A stretch of DNA of 23,740 nt from DASPTT01 sp035623275 (GCA_035623275.1 DASPTT010000162.1:1-23740); one strand, 5' to 3'; shown: positions 1 through 8,170, numbered from the stretch's first letter. Numbers and translations: made by a program. The notes: generated from the letters alone by a model not told the origin.

Positions 1-1404
1 ACGTCCGCGGGGAACTGCACCGGCACGGGCCAGTACACCGACGGCTCGGGGAACGTCCAAGCGATGTCGGCCACCGAGACCTCGGGTACGTGGGCCCAGG
101 CGGTCGAGGTGACCGCCCCGACGGGTGCCGCGGCGAACCCCGAGGCTTACCTGGCATCGGTCTCGTGTTCGTCCGCGGGGAACTGCACCGGCACGGGCCG
201 GTACACCGACGGCTCAGGGAACGTCCAGGCCATGGCGGCCACCGAGACCTCGGGTACGTGGGCCCAGGCGGTCGAGGTGACCGCCCCGACGGGCGCCGCG
301 GCGAACCCCGTCGCGTTCCTTTCCGGCGTGTCGTGCACCTCGGTCGGGAACTGCACGGCCGCCGGCTATTACACCGACAGCTCCAGCAACGACGTCATCA
401 TGAACGCGGTCGAGAGCGGAGGGACCTGGGCGCAGGCAACGGAGTTTGCTGCCCCGGCGAACGCAGCAGGGAACCCGGGCGCCGAGCTCGAAGGCATCTC
501 CTGCGCCTCGGAGGCGAGCTGCACCGCCGTCGGCGACTACGTCGACAACAACAGCGTCCTGCAGCCCATGGCGACGACGTTGTCCACGTCCGGCCCGATC
601 GAGGTCTTCGCCCGCGGCACCAACGGCGACCTCTACGAGTACACCGACAGCAGTGCCGGGGGTCGGCTCTGGAACGCCGTCGATCTCACGAGCGTCGCGG
701 CGGGGGGTGTGGGCATCATGGGAAGGCCGAGCGCATTCATCGACACCTTCGACCAACTGACCCACGTTTACGTGCGGACGGCCGCCAACCACATGGTGGA
801 GTACGTCGACGACAACGTCGGCGGGCACCTTTGGAACGCCTATGACCTCACCTTCGGCGGTGGGGGCGCCACGGCCGTCGGTGGGGATCCGTCGGCGTTC
901 TTCGACGTCTTCGATCTTCGGATCCACGTCTATGTCCAGGCACTCAACGGGGACATGGTGGAGTACGTCGACGACAACGTCGGCGGGCACCTGTGGAACC
1001 AGTACGACCTGAGTGTCGGGGCCAGCGGTGGCACGCCGGTGATCGGCGCGCCTAGCGCGCTCGTGGGCGCCAACGACCACCTGATCCACGTCTACACCCA
1101 GGCGGCGGGGGGACACCTGGTCGAGTACGTCGACGGCGACGTGGGCGGGCACCTGTGGAACGCCTGGGACCTGTCGGCGGGGGCCAGCGGCGGGGGGCCG
1201 GTGGCAGGATCGCCGAGTGCATTCTTCGACTTCCCCGATGGGCTGGTCCACGTCTTCGTGCCGGGTCCAGGTGGTGATCTGGTCGAATACGACAACGGCG
1301 ACGTCGGAGGGACGCTGTGGAATGCTTGGGACATCACCTTCGGCTCGGGCGGACCGGCCACGTCGGGCGACCCGAGCGCCTTGCTCGCCGTGTTGGTCGT
1401 GTAG
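1..1404 (+). CDS. Secreted-type repeat protein, Cys-pair repeats plus PLL-like propeller (5' end missing)
   Basis: The frame is open from base 1, so the gene begins before the window; 467 residues are visible and it ends at TAG 1402-1404. The first ~195 visible residues hold four copies of a ~56-residue repeat built around a Cys pair (pattern SC-x5-C-x-x-x-G-x-Y-x-D, then GTW). The rest holds five copies of a ~54-residue repeat with the signature HVY...GG.LVEYVD..VGG.LWNAWDLS. The second repeat resembles PLL-type lectin beta-propeller blades; the first resembles Cys-containing propeller-like repeats common in secreted actinobacterial proteins. Fold and sugar binding are inference. No C-terminal anchor is visible; the protein stops right after the last blade. 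The neighbour at 1595 is a paralogue with seven copies of each repeat. Function is unknown; an extracellular binding or adhesion role is likely. Confidence 0.85.
   Translation, partial: TSAGNCTGTGQYTDGSGNVQAMSATETSGTWAQAVEVTAPTGAAANPEAYLASVSCSSAGNCTGTGRYTDGSGNVQAMAATETSGTWAQAVEVTAPTGAAANPVAFLSGVSCTSVGNCTAAGYYTDSSSNDVIMNAVESGGTWAQATEFAAPANAAGNPGAELEGISCASEASCTAVGDYVDNNSVLQPMATTLSTSGPIEVFARGTNGDLYEYTDSSAGGRLWNAVDLTSVAAGGVGIMGRPSAFIDTFDQLTHVYVRTAANHMVEYVDDNVGGHLWNAYDLTFGGGGATAVGGDPSAFFDVFDLRIHVYVQALNGDMVEYVDDNVGGHLWNQYDLSVGASGGTPVIGAPSALVGANDHLIHVYTQAAGGHLVEYVDGDVGGHLWNAWDLSAGASGGGPVAGSPSAFFDFPDGLVHVFVPGPGGDLVEYDNGDVGGTLWNAWDITFGSGGPATSGDPSALLAVLVV
2..310 (+). repeat. Near-identical tandem duplication inside the repeat protein
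   Basis: Bases 2-142 recur at 170-310 with only about six differences, a period of 168 bp or exactly 56 codons. The copies encode two adjacent Cys-pair repeats. Later repeats in the gene are far more diverged at DNA level, so this duplication looks recent. It may continue upstream of the window. Confidence 0.9.
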
Positions 1405-1426
1405 GGCGGGCCGCGGCGCTGATCGC

Positions 1427-1456
1427 AAACCACCGGACGGATAATCCCGGCGGTTT
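1427..1456 (+). terminator. Intrinsic-type terminator hairpin after the first repeat protein
   Basis: Arms 1427-1436 (AAACCACCGG) and 1447-1456 (CCGGCGGTTT) pair at 9 of 10 positions around a 10-base loop, 22 bases after the stop codon. The 3' arm ends in TTT, but no long U tract follows, as is usual in high-GC actinobacteria. Confidence 0.6.
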
Positions 1457-1515
1457 CGCTACGATTCGCCGCACGCAATCGCACGAATGGTGGCGAAGGT
1501 GCCCGCCGAGGATGC

Positions 1516-1544
1516 TTGACCCCTCACGGGCACGGCCATAGCGT
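1516..1544 (+). promoter_or_regulatory. Sigma-70-type promoter for the second repeat protein
   Basis: TTGACC at 1516-1521 and TAGCGT (TAnnnT) at 1539-1544 are separated by exactly 17 bases. Transcription would start near 1551, leaving about 45 bases of leader before the ATG at 1595. Together with the preceding terminator this suggests that the two paralogues are separate transcription units. Confidence 0.6.
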
Positions 1545-1594
1545 CGGGCGCACCGTGCCATCCGGCCGGGATCCGACGAGGCGGGGGTGCGGTG

Positions 1595-4012
1595 ATGGCA
1601 GGGCACGGGCGAGTGGGAGTCCGCGCGAGGATGGGCCGAGTCGGTCGCCTCGTCGTGGCCGTCGGCGTGGTCGGTGGCTTCGGCGTCATCGGTGCCGGTT
1701 TCCTGACTGCGCCCGCCAGCGCGGGTGTGATCGCCCCGCTCTGGACGCCGGTCCAGGCTGCTCTGCTCTCCGGGGTCAGCACGCCGAGCGTGAATCTCAC
1801 CGGCATCTCGTGCCCCGCGCCCGGTTCGTGCGTGGCCGTCGGGGCGTACCTCGACGCCTCGAACCGGTCCGAGGGGATGGTCGAGACCCTGGCCGGCGGC
1901 ATCTGGACCTCGAGCGTGCCGCCGCTGCCGTCGGGTTCGATCAACGGCTACCTGAACGCGGTGTCGTGCACCGCGGTGGGGGCGTGCGTGGCGGCGGGGA
2001 CCTACTTCGACTCCGGCGGGAACGAGGTGGGCCTCTTCGAGACGTTGTCGGGAGGTTCGTGGACCCCGACCGCCGCGGTGGCGCCGGGGGATGCCACTGC
2101 GGACCCCCATGAGCAGCTCCAGGGCATCAGTTGCCCGGCCGCGGGCTCGTGCACCGCGGTGGGGCAGTACATCAACGCCTCGGGGACCCAGGGTGTCATC
2201 CAGTCCCAGGTGGCCGGCTCGTGGACGTCGTCGAAGGCTCCGCTGCCCAGCGCCGCGGCCAATCCCGACGTGGTGCTCCAGGGGGCGAGCTGCCCGGCGG
2301 TGGGCTCGTGCGTGGCGGTCGGCTCCTACGTGGACGCCGGCGACGACGGCCAGGGGCTGATCGAGACCCTGGCCGCGGGGACCTGGACCCCCACCGGGGC
2401 GCCGTTGCCCGGCGACAAGGCGGCCAACCCCTTCGGCATCCTCAACGGGGTGTCGTGCCCGTCGGCGGCCGCCTGCACGGCCGTCGGGTCCTACGTCAAC
2501 GCCAGCGGCAAGCAGTCGCTGGTGGACACGTTCTCGTCGGGTTGGACGGCGAGCAGCCCCGCCCCACCGGGTGGAGCCGCGACCAACCCCGACGCGCCGC
2601 TCAACGGCGTGTCCTGCACCTCCGCGACGTCCTGCGAGGCCGTGGGCTCCTACGTGAACACCGCCAACGTCACGAACGGGCTCATCGACAGCCTCGTGTC
2701 CGGCACCTGGGTCCCCGATTTCGCCCCCGAGCCCAGTGACTTCCTGCAGATCTTCAACAACGGCGTGAGCGGTGCCCTGTTCGCCGCGTCGTGCCCGGCC
2801 GCCAGCTCGTGCGTGCTCAGCGGGCAGTACACGACACGGGGGGCCACGCTCCAGGGGATGCTGGAGATGCCCGGCCAACCGGGCGAGGGTCGCGTGTTCG
2901 CCCAGAGCTCGGGCGGCGCGCTGTACCAGTGGGACAACGGCAACACCACCGGCGAGCCCTGGGCGGCCACCAACCTGAGCGCGTTGTCCGGGGGACCCAA
3001 CGTGGTCGGCACACCGAGCGGGTTCGTCGCCGAGGACGGGCTGCACCACGTCTACGCGCGCTCGAGCGGCGGCCACCTGATCGAGTTCGTCGACGACGGG
3101 CTCAACGGCCACCAGTGGAACGCCTACGACCTGTCCTTCGGGGCAGGCGGTGGGGGTGCCGTCGGCGGTGACCCGAGCGCCTTCGACGTCTTCCTCGGTG
3201 GCTTGATCCACGTGTACGTCCAGGCGGGCAACGGGGACCTCACCGAGTACGTCGACGACAACGTCGGCGGGCACCTGTGGAACGCCTACGACCTGAGCTT
3301 CGGCGCCAGCGGGGGCGGCCCCATCGTCGGGGCCCCGAGCGCCCTGCAGCACTTCCTCGGCGACAACCTCATCCACGTCTTCGCCCGCAGTGCCTCGGGC
3401 CAGCTGGTGGAGTACGTGAACGGCAACGTCGGCGGTCATCTGTGGAACGCATGGGACCTTTCCGCGGGGGCCAGCGACGGCGGGACCGTCGGCGACTCGC
3501 CGGACGCCATCGAGGGCTATCCCGACGGCCTGCTCCACGTGCTCGTGCAGGGACCGGGCGGCGCGCTCATGGAGTACGTGAACGGCAACGTGGGCGGTCA
3601 GCTGTGGAACGCCTGGGACCTTTCCGCGGGGGCCAGCGGCGGCGGCGCCGTGAGCGGGAAGCCCAGCGTGATGGAGGACGGCGGCAGCCTGCTCCACGTC
3701 TACGCCCAGGGGCCGGGCGGCCACCTCGTCGAGTACGTCGACGGCAACGTGGGCGGGCACCTGTGGAACGCGTGGGACCTCTCGGTGGGGGCCAGCGGCG
3801 GCGGGACCGTGGCGGGATCGCCGAGCGCGTACGAGAACTTCGAGGACGGCCTGATCCATGTGTACGCGCCCGGCCCGGGTGGCGACCTCGTCGAATACGA
3901 CAACGGGAACGTCGGCGGCGTGCTGTGGAACGCCTGGGACCTGACCGTCGGCTCGGGCGGCCCGCCCATCGGGGCCGGCCCCGACGCGTTCTTCGCCGGG
4001 CTCCTCGTGTGA
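1595..4012 (+). CDS. Secreted double-propeller repeat protein (7 Cys-pair + 7 PLL-like repeats)
   Basis: The protein has 805 residues from ATG 1595; a GTG at 1592 is an equally possible start, with a G-rich stretch just upstream as a weak SD. A basic N-terminus, a hydrophobic core at ~19-37 and APASA|G at ~43 form a signal peptide, so it is exported. Residues ~68-430 carry seven ~55-residue repeats with pattern GxSC-x5-C-x-x-V-G-x-Y, each with one Cys pair (first C72/C79) that could form a disulfide outside the cell. Residues ~431-805 carry seven ~54-residue repeats ending in LWNAWDLS-like motifs. Seven is the blade count of PLL-type lectin propellers, so two seven-bladed propellers in tandem is the simplest model (inference). 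There is no LPxTG, C-terminal TM or enzyme domain. It is a paralogue of the preceding gene. A surface binding or adhesion role is likely; the ligand is unknown. Confidence 0.9.
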   Translation: MAGHGRVGVRARMGRVGRLVVAVGVVGGFGVIGAGFLTAPASAGVIAPLWTPVQAALLSGVSTPSVNLTGISCPAPGSCVAVGAYLDASNRSEGMVETLAGGIWTSSVPPLPSGSINGYLNAVSCTAVGACVAAGTYFDSGGNEVGLFETLSGGSWTPTAAVAPGDATADPHEQLQGISCPAAGSCTAVGQYINASGTQGVIQSQVAGSWTSSKAPLPSAAANPDVVLQGASCPAVGSCVAVGSYVDAGDDGQGLIETLAAGTWTPTGAPLPGDKAANPFGILNGVSCPSAAACTAVGSYVNASGKQSLVDTFSSGWTASSPAPPGGAATNPDAPLNGVSCTSATSCEAVGSYVNTANVTNGLIDSLVSGTWVPDFAPEPSDFLQIFNNGVSGALFAASCPAASSCVLSGQYTTRGATLQGMLEMPGQPGEGRVFAQSSGGALYQWDNGNTTGEPWAATNLSALSGGPNVVGTPSGFVAEDGLHHVYARSSGGHLIEFVDDGLNGHQWNAYDLSFGAGGGGAVGGDPSAFDVFLGGLIHVYVQAGNGDLTEYVDDNVGGHLWNAYDLSFGASGGGPIVGAPSALQHFLGDNLIHVFARSASGQLVEYVNGNVGGHLWNAWDLSAGASDGGTVGDSPDAIEGYPDGLLHVLVQGPGGALMEYVNGNVGGQLWNAWDLSAGASGGGAVSGKPSVMEDGGSLLHVYAQGPGGHLVEYVDGNVGGHLWNAWDLSVGASGGGTVAGSPSAYENFEDGLIHVYAPGPGGDLVEYDNGNVGGVLWNAWDLTVGSGGPPIGAGPDAFFAGLLV

Positions 4013-4025
4013 CCGAGCGGCGCTA

Positions 4026-4056
4026 GCCGACCCGGGGGATCTCCCGTGTGGTCGGC
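4026..4056. terminator. Hairpin between convergent genes
   Basis: GCCGAC (4026-4031) pairs with GTCGGC (4051-4056), and inside it CGGG (4033-4036) pairs with CCCG (4043-4046). It lies between the stop of the repeat protein (4012) and the stop of the opposing CoA-transferase gene (4090), so it could serve both strands. There is no U tract. Confidence 0.4.
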
Positions 4057-4089
4057 GCCGTCGCGGCCGCACGGGCGCGCCGAGGGGGA

Positions 4090-5355
4090 TCAGAGGGTTC
4101 GGAGCACCTCGTCGGTGTGCTCGCCGATCCGGGGTCCTCGGCCCCGGCCCCGGCGCGCCGACGGCGGGGACCAGTGGCACCCGGGGCCGGCGGCCAGCGT
4201 CGGTCCCGCGAAGCCCGCGGCCACGTCGCGCATGGCGACGTCGACGAGCTGCGGCCGGCCGTCGTCGAGGGCGTCGAGCACGGCTACCGCCGCGGTGATG
4301 CCGGCCAAGGGGTCGGCGACGGCGTCGGCGCAGAAGCACGGACCACGCTCGTCCCACACGACGAGCCCACCGGCCACGGCCGCGTCGTCACCGAAGGCGA
4401 CCCAGTCACGTCCCGGCTCGTCCCGCCCGTACCCGGTGATCGAGGTCCACACGCGCGTCCCGTCGGCCAGGCACTCGTGAGCGACGATCCCCAGTTGCTC
4501 GAGTGCGCGCGGACGCGACGCCTCGACGACGACGTCGGCGGCGCGCAGGAGGCGCCGGAGCCATCGGCGGTCGGCCTCCAGCGCGAAGTCGAGGGCGACG
4601 CTCTGCTTGCCCTGGTTGAGGAGGTCGAAGAAGGCGGGCGCGCCTCGTCGGGCACCGTCGGGTCGCGCGGAGGACTCGACCTTGACGACGCGCATGCCGG
4701 CCTGTTGGAGCAGATGGGAGCACAACGGGCCGGCCCACAATGACGAGAGGTCGACCACGAGGAGCGATTCGCCCGATGTCCCGTGACGGGGACCACCTCT
4801 GTGGCGGAACCTGGCGCCCGGCACGCGTCCCGCCGCGCGACGCGTGGAGCGCTCGTCGCCGGGCAATGCGGCCACCGCCATCCCGAGGAGCCGTCCCCGC
4901 TCGACGAGGGTGGCAGCCGATCGGGAATGCACCTCGGCGCGCACCGCGGCCCACACGTCGGCCGGAGCGCCGGGCACGACACCGCCGAGCTCCAGCCAGG
5001 CGGGCACCGCGTCGAGGTCTGCCTCCCGGGGCAGCGACACGGCGATCCAGCCGTCGGCCGCCGGCAGCAGGCGGGCGGCGCGCCCGCAGCTGGCGTCACC
5101 CCCTCGGGTGAGCCCGGCGATGGCCGCGCGTTCGCCGAGCAGCGCCAACGGGTCGACCTCGGGCGCGCCGGCGCGCCGGTGGAGGTGCCCGGCCAGGGAC
5201 ACCCCCAGCGAGCGCAGGCGGGGGACGAGCCCGGCAGGCGGCCCGAGCGGTGGACGCCCGGGCCGGCCGGTGAGGGCCATGGCCCCGCACGAGGCCCAGG
5301 CCTCGACCTCGGTGACGTCGCCGAGGACGTGCTCGGGTGCGGCCGGTGTCGACAT
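4090..5355 (-). CDS. CoA-transferase family III (CaiB/BaiF) protein with permuted-looking domain order
   Basis: This 421-residue protein starts at ATG 5355 and stops with TGA at 4090. Residues ~197-421 match the start of family III CoA-transferases: VVDLSSLWAGPLCSHLL at ~200, then RVVKVESSARPDGARR, a TSITGYG segment at ~304, and AVADPLAG, where D348 aligns with the catalytic Asp of formyl-CoA transferase. The end (IGEHTDEVL) is the usual family C-terminus. Residues ~19-190 instead resemble the middle and small domain of the same family (GAMALTG.PG.PP; LLGERAA..GL; DGWIAVSL), normally found after the Rossmann half. The order is therefore inverted relative to CaiB. It probably transfers CoA between carboxylic acids; the substrate is unknown. 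It is divergent from a crotonase-family gene that may share its pathway. No SD is visible, so translation may be leaderless. Confidence 0.85.
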   Translation of the reverse strand: MSTPAAPEHVLGDVTEVEAWASCGAMALTGRPGRPPLGPPAGLVPRLRSLGVSLAGHLHRRAGAPEVDPLALLGERAAIAGLTRGGDASCGRAARLLPAADGWIAVSLPREADLDAVPAWLELGGVVPGAPADVWAAVRAEVHSRSAATLVERGRLLGMAVAALPGDERSTRRAAGRVPGARFRHRGGPRHGTSGESLLVVDLSSLWAGPLCSHLLQQAGMRVVKVESSARPDGARRGAPAFFDLLNQGKQSVALDFALEADRRWLRRLLRAADVVVEASRPRALEQLGIVAHECLADGTRVWTSITGYGRDEPGRDWVAFGDDAAVAGGLVVWDERGPCFCADAVADPLAGITAAVAVLDALDDGRPQLVDVAMRDVAAGFAGPTLAAGPGCHWSPPSARRGRGRGPRIGEHTDEVLRTL

Positions 5356-5370
5356 ACTGTCGGCATCATG
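5353..5370. promoter_or_regulatory. Divergent start region with 12-bp gap; candidate leaderless promoters
   Basis: The ATG of the minus-strand CoA-transferase (5355-5353) and the ATG of the plus-strand crotonase (5368-5370) are 12 bp apart, with no room for two leaders. CATACT (5353-5358) lies nine bases before the plus ATG, and CATGAT on the minus strand (5372-5367) lies nine bases before the minus ATG. Both resemble -10 elements at a spacing suited to leaderless transcripts. No -35 match or SD is evident. Confidence 0.35.
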
Positions 5371-6474
5371 GCCGAAGCGCTCCCAGTCGGCCGGCTCGCG
5401 GCCATGGCCGAGGTGCCCGGTGCCTTCGACGACCTCGCCGGCCTCGAGCACCCCCTGCTCCTCGTCGACCTCGACGACGAGGCCGGCGGCGACAAGGCGG
5501 GCAGCGAGGAGGTGGGGCGAGCCGTCGCGTCGCAGGCCCTGGCCGGCGCGTTGTCGGGTCTCCCGGCGGTGGTGGTGGGCACTCGCTCGCGACGCCCGGA
5601 CCCGGCGCCGGGGCCGCCGTGGGCCGACGTGCTCGTCGACCGTGACGACCCCGCGCTGGAGCGGATCGAGTCGACGGTCCGGACCAGCCCCCGGGCCGCC
5701 GTCAGCCTCGCCCTCCTCCTGCGCGGCGCCCTCTCCCGCACGCTCGACGAGGGGCTGGCGGCCGAGTCCGCCGTGTACTCCATGCTCCAGGCCGGGCCCG
5801 AGTTCGCCGGGTGGCGGGCGGCCCACCCGCTCCGGCCACGGTCCGGCGACGAGGGGGAGGCGATCCGGGTGCACCGGCAAGGCGACGTGCTGCACGTGAC
5901 GCTGGCGCGCCCCTCGGTGCACAACGCCTTCGACACCCGGATGCGTGACGAGCTGTACGAAGCGCTCAACCTGGCCGTGGCCGAACCCGCACTGCGCGTC
6001 GTCCTCGACGGCGAGGGTCCGTCGTTCTGTGCCGGGGGCGATCTCGAGGAGTTCGGCTCGCGCCCGGATCCGGCCACGGCGCACCTCGTGCGTCTCGAGC
6101 GCCACGTCGGGCGCCTGCTGGCGCGCCTCGGCCCACGGGTCGACGTGTTCGTGCACGGGGTCTGCCTGGGGTCCGGCGTCGAGCTCCCGGCCTTCGCCGG
6201 AAGGGTGGTCGCACGACCGGACGCCGTGTTCGGCCTGCCCGAGATCGGGCTGGGGCTCGTGCCCGGCGCGGGTGGCACGGTCAGCCTCCCTCGGCGCATC
6301 GGCCGGCATCGCACCGCCCTGCTGGCGTTGTCGGGTGACCGCATCGACGCGCGGCGCGCGCTCGACTGGGGTCTCGTGGACGAGGTCGCCGCAGCCGAGG
6401 GTGGCGACACCGATCCCGTGTCCCCCTCCAACGGACCACACCGGGGGGACTTTTCGGCCCCACCGCGCTCGTAG
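5368..6474 (+). CDS. Enoyl-CoA hydratase/isomerase (crotonase) family protein with N-terminal extension
   Basis: This is a 368-residue protein from ATG 5368 to TAG 6472. Residues ~165-345 are a crotonase domain: the oxyanion-hole segment SFCAGGDLEEF (~219-229), HGVCLGSGVELP with E272, and PEIGLGLVPGAGGT with E292. E272 and E292 match the two catalytic glutamates of classical enoyl-CoA hydratase, so hydration of an enoyl-CoA in the cytoplasm is plausible. The first ~160 residues precede the usual start of the fold; they are Ala-rich, may help binding, and I do not recognise them as a known domain. Ordinary crotonases are ~260 residues. The frame stays open upstream, but the divergent CoA-transferase start and the Met context favour 5368. 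It is likely functionally linked to that divergent gene. Confidence 0.85.
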   Translation: MAEALPVGRLAAMAEVPGAFDDLAGLEHPLLLVDLDDEAGGDKAGSEEVGRAVASQALAGALSGLPAVVVGTRSRRPDPAPGPPWADVLVDRDDPALERIESTVRTSPRAAVSLALLLRGALSRTLDEGLAAESAVYSMLQAGPEFAGWRAAHPLRPRSGDEGEAIRVHRQGDVLHVTLARPSVHNAFDTRMRDELYEALNLAVAEPALRVVLDGEGPSFCAGGDLEEFGSRPDPATAHLVRLERHVGRLLARLGPRVDVFVHGVCLGSGVELPAFAGRVVARPDAVFGLPEIGLGLVPGAGGTVSLPRRIGRHRTALLALSGDRIDARRALDWGLVDEVAAAEGGDTDPVSPSNGPHRGDFSAPPRS

Positions 6475-6574
6475 CAGACGGCGGGTGCTCCTCACCTCAG
6501 GGCCCTTCGCCGTGACCCTCCGGGCCACGGGTTGCCGCTCCAGGGCACGCTGGCCCGGGTGGCCCGGCGATTTC

Positions 6575-6588
6575 GGGACGTTCGGCAC
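6575..6588 (+). promoter_or_regulatory. DosR/OsdR-like box A
   Basis: GGGACGTTCGGCAC fits the palindrome GGGNC-N4-GNCCC except for one base, and matches the other three boxes of this window at 12 of 14 positions or fewer. It is preceded by TTC, as in extended DosR boxes. It lies 86 bases before the ATG at 6675. A weaker half-site, GGGACC, follows at 6601. The flanking 200-base gap (6475-6674) holds no other feature I can support. Confidence 0.45.
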
Positions 6589-6674
6589 TTCATGACCGCC
6601 GGGACCGATTGCACGATGGGCTCGACGCAGGGCCGCAGGCGGCGGCGGAAGGTCGTGGAGGGGGTGTGGTGGCG

Positions 6675-7124
6675 ATGTGGCGTCGCGACGATGCGGATCG
6701 GGCATGGCGTCCGGCCGAGAAGGAGTTCGCCATCGCCTGCGAGGCGTTCGTGTCCGGCCGCTATGCGCAGTTCCTGGACGACCGGGGGCGGCCTGCGCCG
6801 GAATGGGCGTGGCTCAACGTGCTGGCGCACGGCGGACGCACGACGTTGGAGGCCATCGCCGCAGGTGAGCGCTGGCACTGCTTCCTCGCCACCAACACAC
6901 GGATCTGGGAGGACGCCCTGTCGTTCCTGGCCGGCGAGATCCTCCAGACCGCACCGCCGGCGGAGGCGGGCCTGGCTGCGCTCCAGCGCGACGTGCTGAT
7001 CCCCTTGGAGCTGTCGCTGATCCGGTCGCGGCCGCGCTATGCGCTGGGCCCCACCCACCTCGCGCGTGCCGTCACCGAAGCTCTCGACCACTACCGGGCC
7101 ACGCCGGGGCGGACGCGCGGCTGA
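6675..7124 (+). CDS. Hypothetical soluble protein, 149 aa
   Basis: I do not recognise this family. The start ATG 6675 is chosen because a strong SD (GGAGGGGG, 6657-6664) sits about ten bases upstream; the frame is open further upstream but without an SD. The stop is TGA at 7122. The protein is compact, Trp-, Ala- and Leu-rich and probably all-helical, with WAWLNVLAHGG near residue 46, ERWHCFLATN near 68 and a C-terminal helix ending in TEALDHY. There is no signal peptide, membrane segment or Cys cluster. Codon use matches its neighbours. It converges on the DUF2804 gene (stop at 7166). A DosR-like box lies upstream, so it may belong to a stress regulon (inference). Confidence 0.65.
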   Translation: MWRRDDADRAWRPAEKEFAIACEAFVSGRYAQFLDDRGRPAPEWAWLNVLAHGGRTTLEAIAAGERWHCFLATNTRIWEDALSFLAGEILQTAPPAEAGLAALQRDVLIPLELSLIRSRPRYALGPTHLARAVTEALDHYRATPGRTRG

Positions 7125-7165
7125 CGCGCACCCAGCCGATCGGAGGCCAGCGGGCGCGGTCGCCG

Positions 7166-8155
7166 CTACCACCGAGCCAGATGGTGCTCGGTCACGCCCA
7201 CCAGGCCGTCGAACCGCTGGCCGCCACAGCACCCGGCGAACGTCCCGATCGGCTGCACGTAGCGGCTCACCGCCAGCACCAGGTTGCGGTCCTCCCGGCG
7301 CCGGCCTTCGGGTGTGAAGGTCAGGTCGACCGCACCGTCGGCGCTCATGATGCGCCATGGGTCCTCGGGGCGCGTGCGGTCGTAGGCGAAGGACACGGGG
7401 CCGATCCGCTCGATCCGTCCGCCCACCCACAGCGCGTTCTCCGCCGGCGCCGTGAAACCCTGGGTCAGGTTGAGGGCGACGCCGGGCCCGCACGCCGATG
7501 CCCAGTGCCACTCGGTCTCGCGCGCCAGCAGGCCGCTCGTGTGGTCGATGGCGGCGCTGCACCCGGCCAGGTCGAGCTGCACGTCGTCGGCGACGGCCCG
7601 TCCCTGCAGCACCCGCAGGCGCGGTGTCTTGTGGGTGCAGTCCACGATGCCGCCGGGGACCGGGGCGATGGCGCAGAGGGTGGCCCCGTCGGGCGCCTCG
7701 GCCGCCAGCGCGTCGAGGACGAGGCCGGGCGCCGACACCGAGAGGCGCCACGCGCCGCCGTCGCCCCGCTCGAGGCGCACCCGGGTCCGCCGACCGTCGA
7801 AGGTGGTCGTCGCCCCCGCGCCCGGTCGGTCCGACACCCGTGCCGTGCGACGGGGCAGGCCCAGCGCGGAGTGGTCGGCCGCCAGCGCACGACGGCGACG
7901 GTCGAAGAGGTAGGCGAAGGCGCTCGAGGTCCAGCCCAGGTCGACGACCGCGGCGGCCGCCACGGCGTCGGGGCCCGCCACGGCGATGTAGTGCCATCGT
8001 TTCCACGACCCCGCCCGCCGCCCCGTGGCGCGTCGAAGCGGTGACCAGTCGATCGGCCCGGTGAGGCCCTGGTACGTCCCGTAGGCGACGACGCCGTCGG
8101 CCGACACGGGCGCGCGCGGCGCGCATGCCAGCGGCGCGGCCCATGGCTCGGACAC
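7166..8155 (-). CDS. DUF2804 family protein
   Basis: The 329-residue protein starts at GTG 8155 and ends at TAG 7166. Features typical of DUF2804 are KRWHYIAVAGPDAV near residue 52, the DLGWTSSAFAYLFD segment, DHTSGLLARETEWHWA near 203, GVALNLTQGF, the AENALWVGG segment, and a closing G.F.G region (GTFAGCCGGQRFDG). The length is normal for the family, whose biochemical role is unknown. The gene starts 15 bases after the histidine kinase stop, and its SD (GAGGG, minus strand 8172-8168) overlaps that TGA, so it is the third gene of the RR-HK operon and probably translationally linked. No signal peptide or TM segment is visible. Co-expression with a two-component system is the best functional hint. 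Confidence 0.85.
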   Translation of the reverse strand: MSEPWAAPLACAPRAPVSADGVVAYGTYQGLTGPIDWSPLRRATGRRAGSWKRWHYIAVAGPDAVAAAAVVDLGWTSSAFAYLFDRRRRALAADHSALGLPRRTARVSDRPGAGATTTFDGRRTRVRLERGDGGAWRLSVSAPGLVLDALAAEAPDGATLCAIAPVPGGIVDCTHKTPRLRVLQGRAVADDVQLDLAGCSAAIDHTSGLLARETEWHWASACGPGVALNLTQGFTAPAENALWVGGRIERIGPVSFAYDRTRPEDPWRIMSADGAVDLTFTPEGRRREDRNLVLAVSRYVQPIGTFAGCCGGQRFDGLVGVTEHHLARW

Positions 8156-8170
8156 GATGGCGTCGCGCCC

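Noticed and set aside
1334..4357. Minus-strand open frame of about 1000 codons across the second repeat protein
   Set aside because: Translation is repetitive and Arg/Val/Ala-rich, mirroring the repeats of the real plus-strand gene, and it has no SD or domain.
6512..6528. GTGACCCTCCGGGCCAC as a further DosR-like box upstream of 6675
   Set aside because: It is palindromic, but its core and spacing differ from the other four, and such GC palindromes arise easily here.
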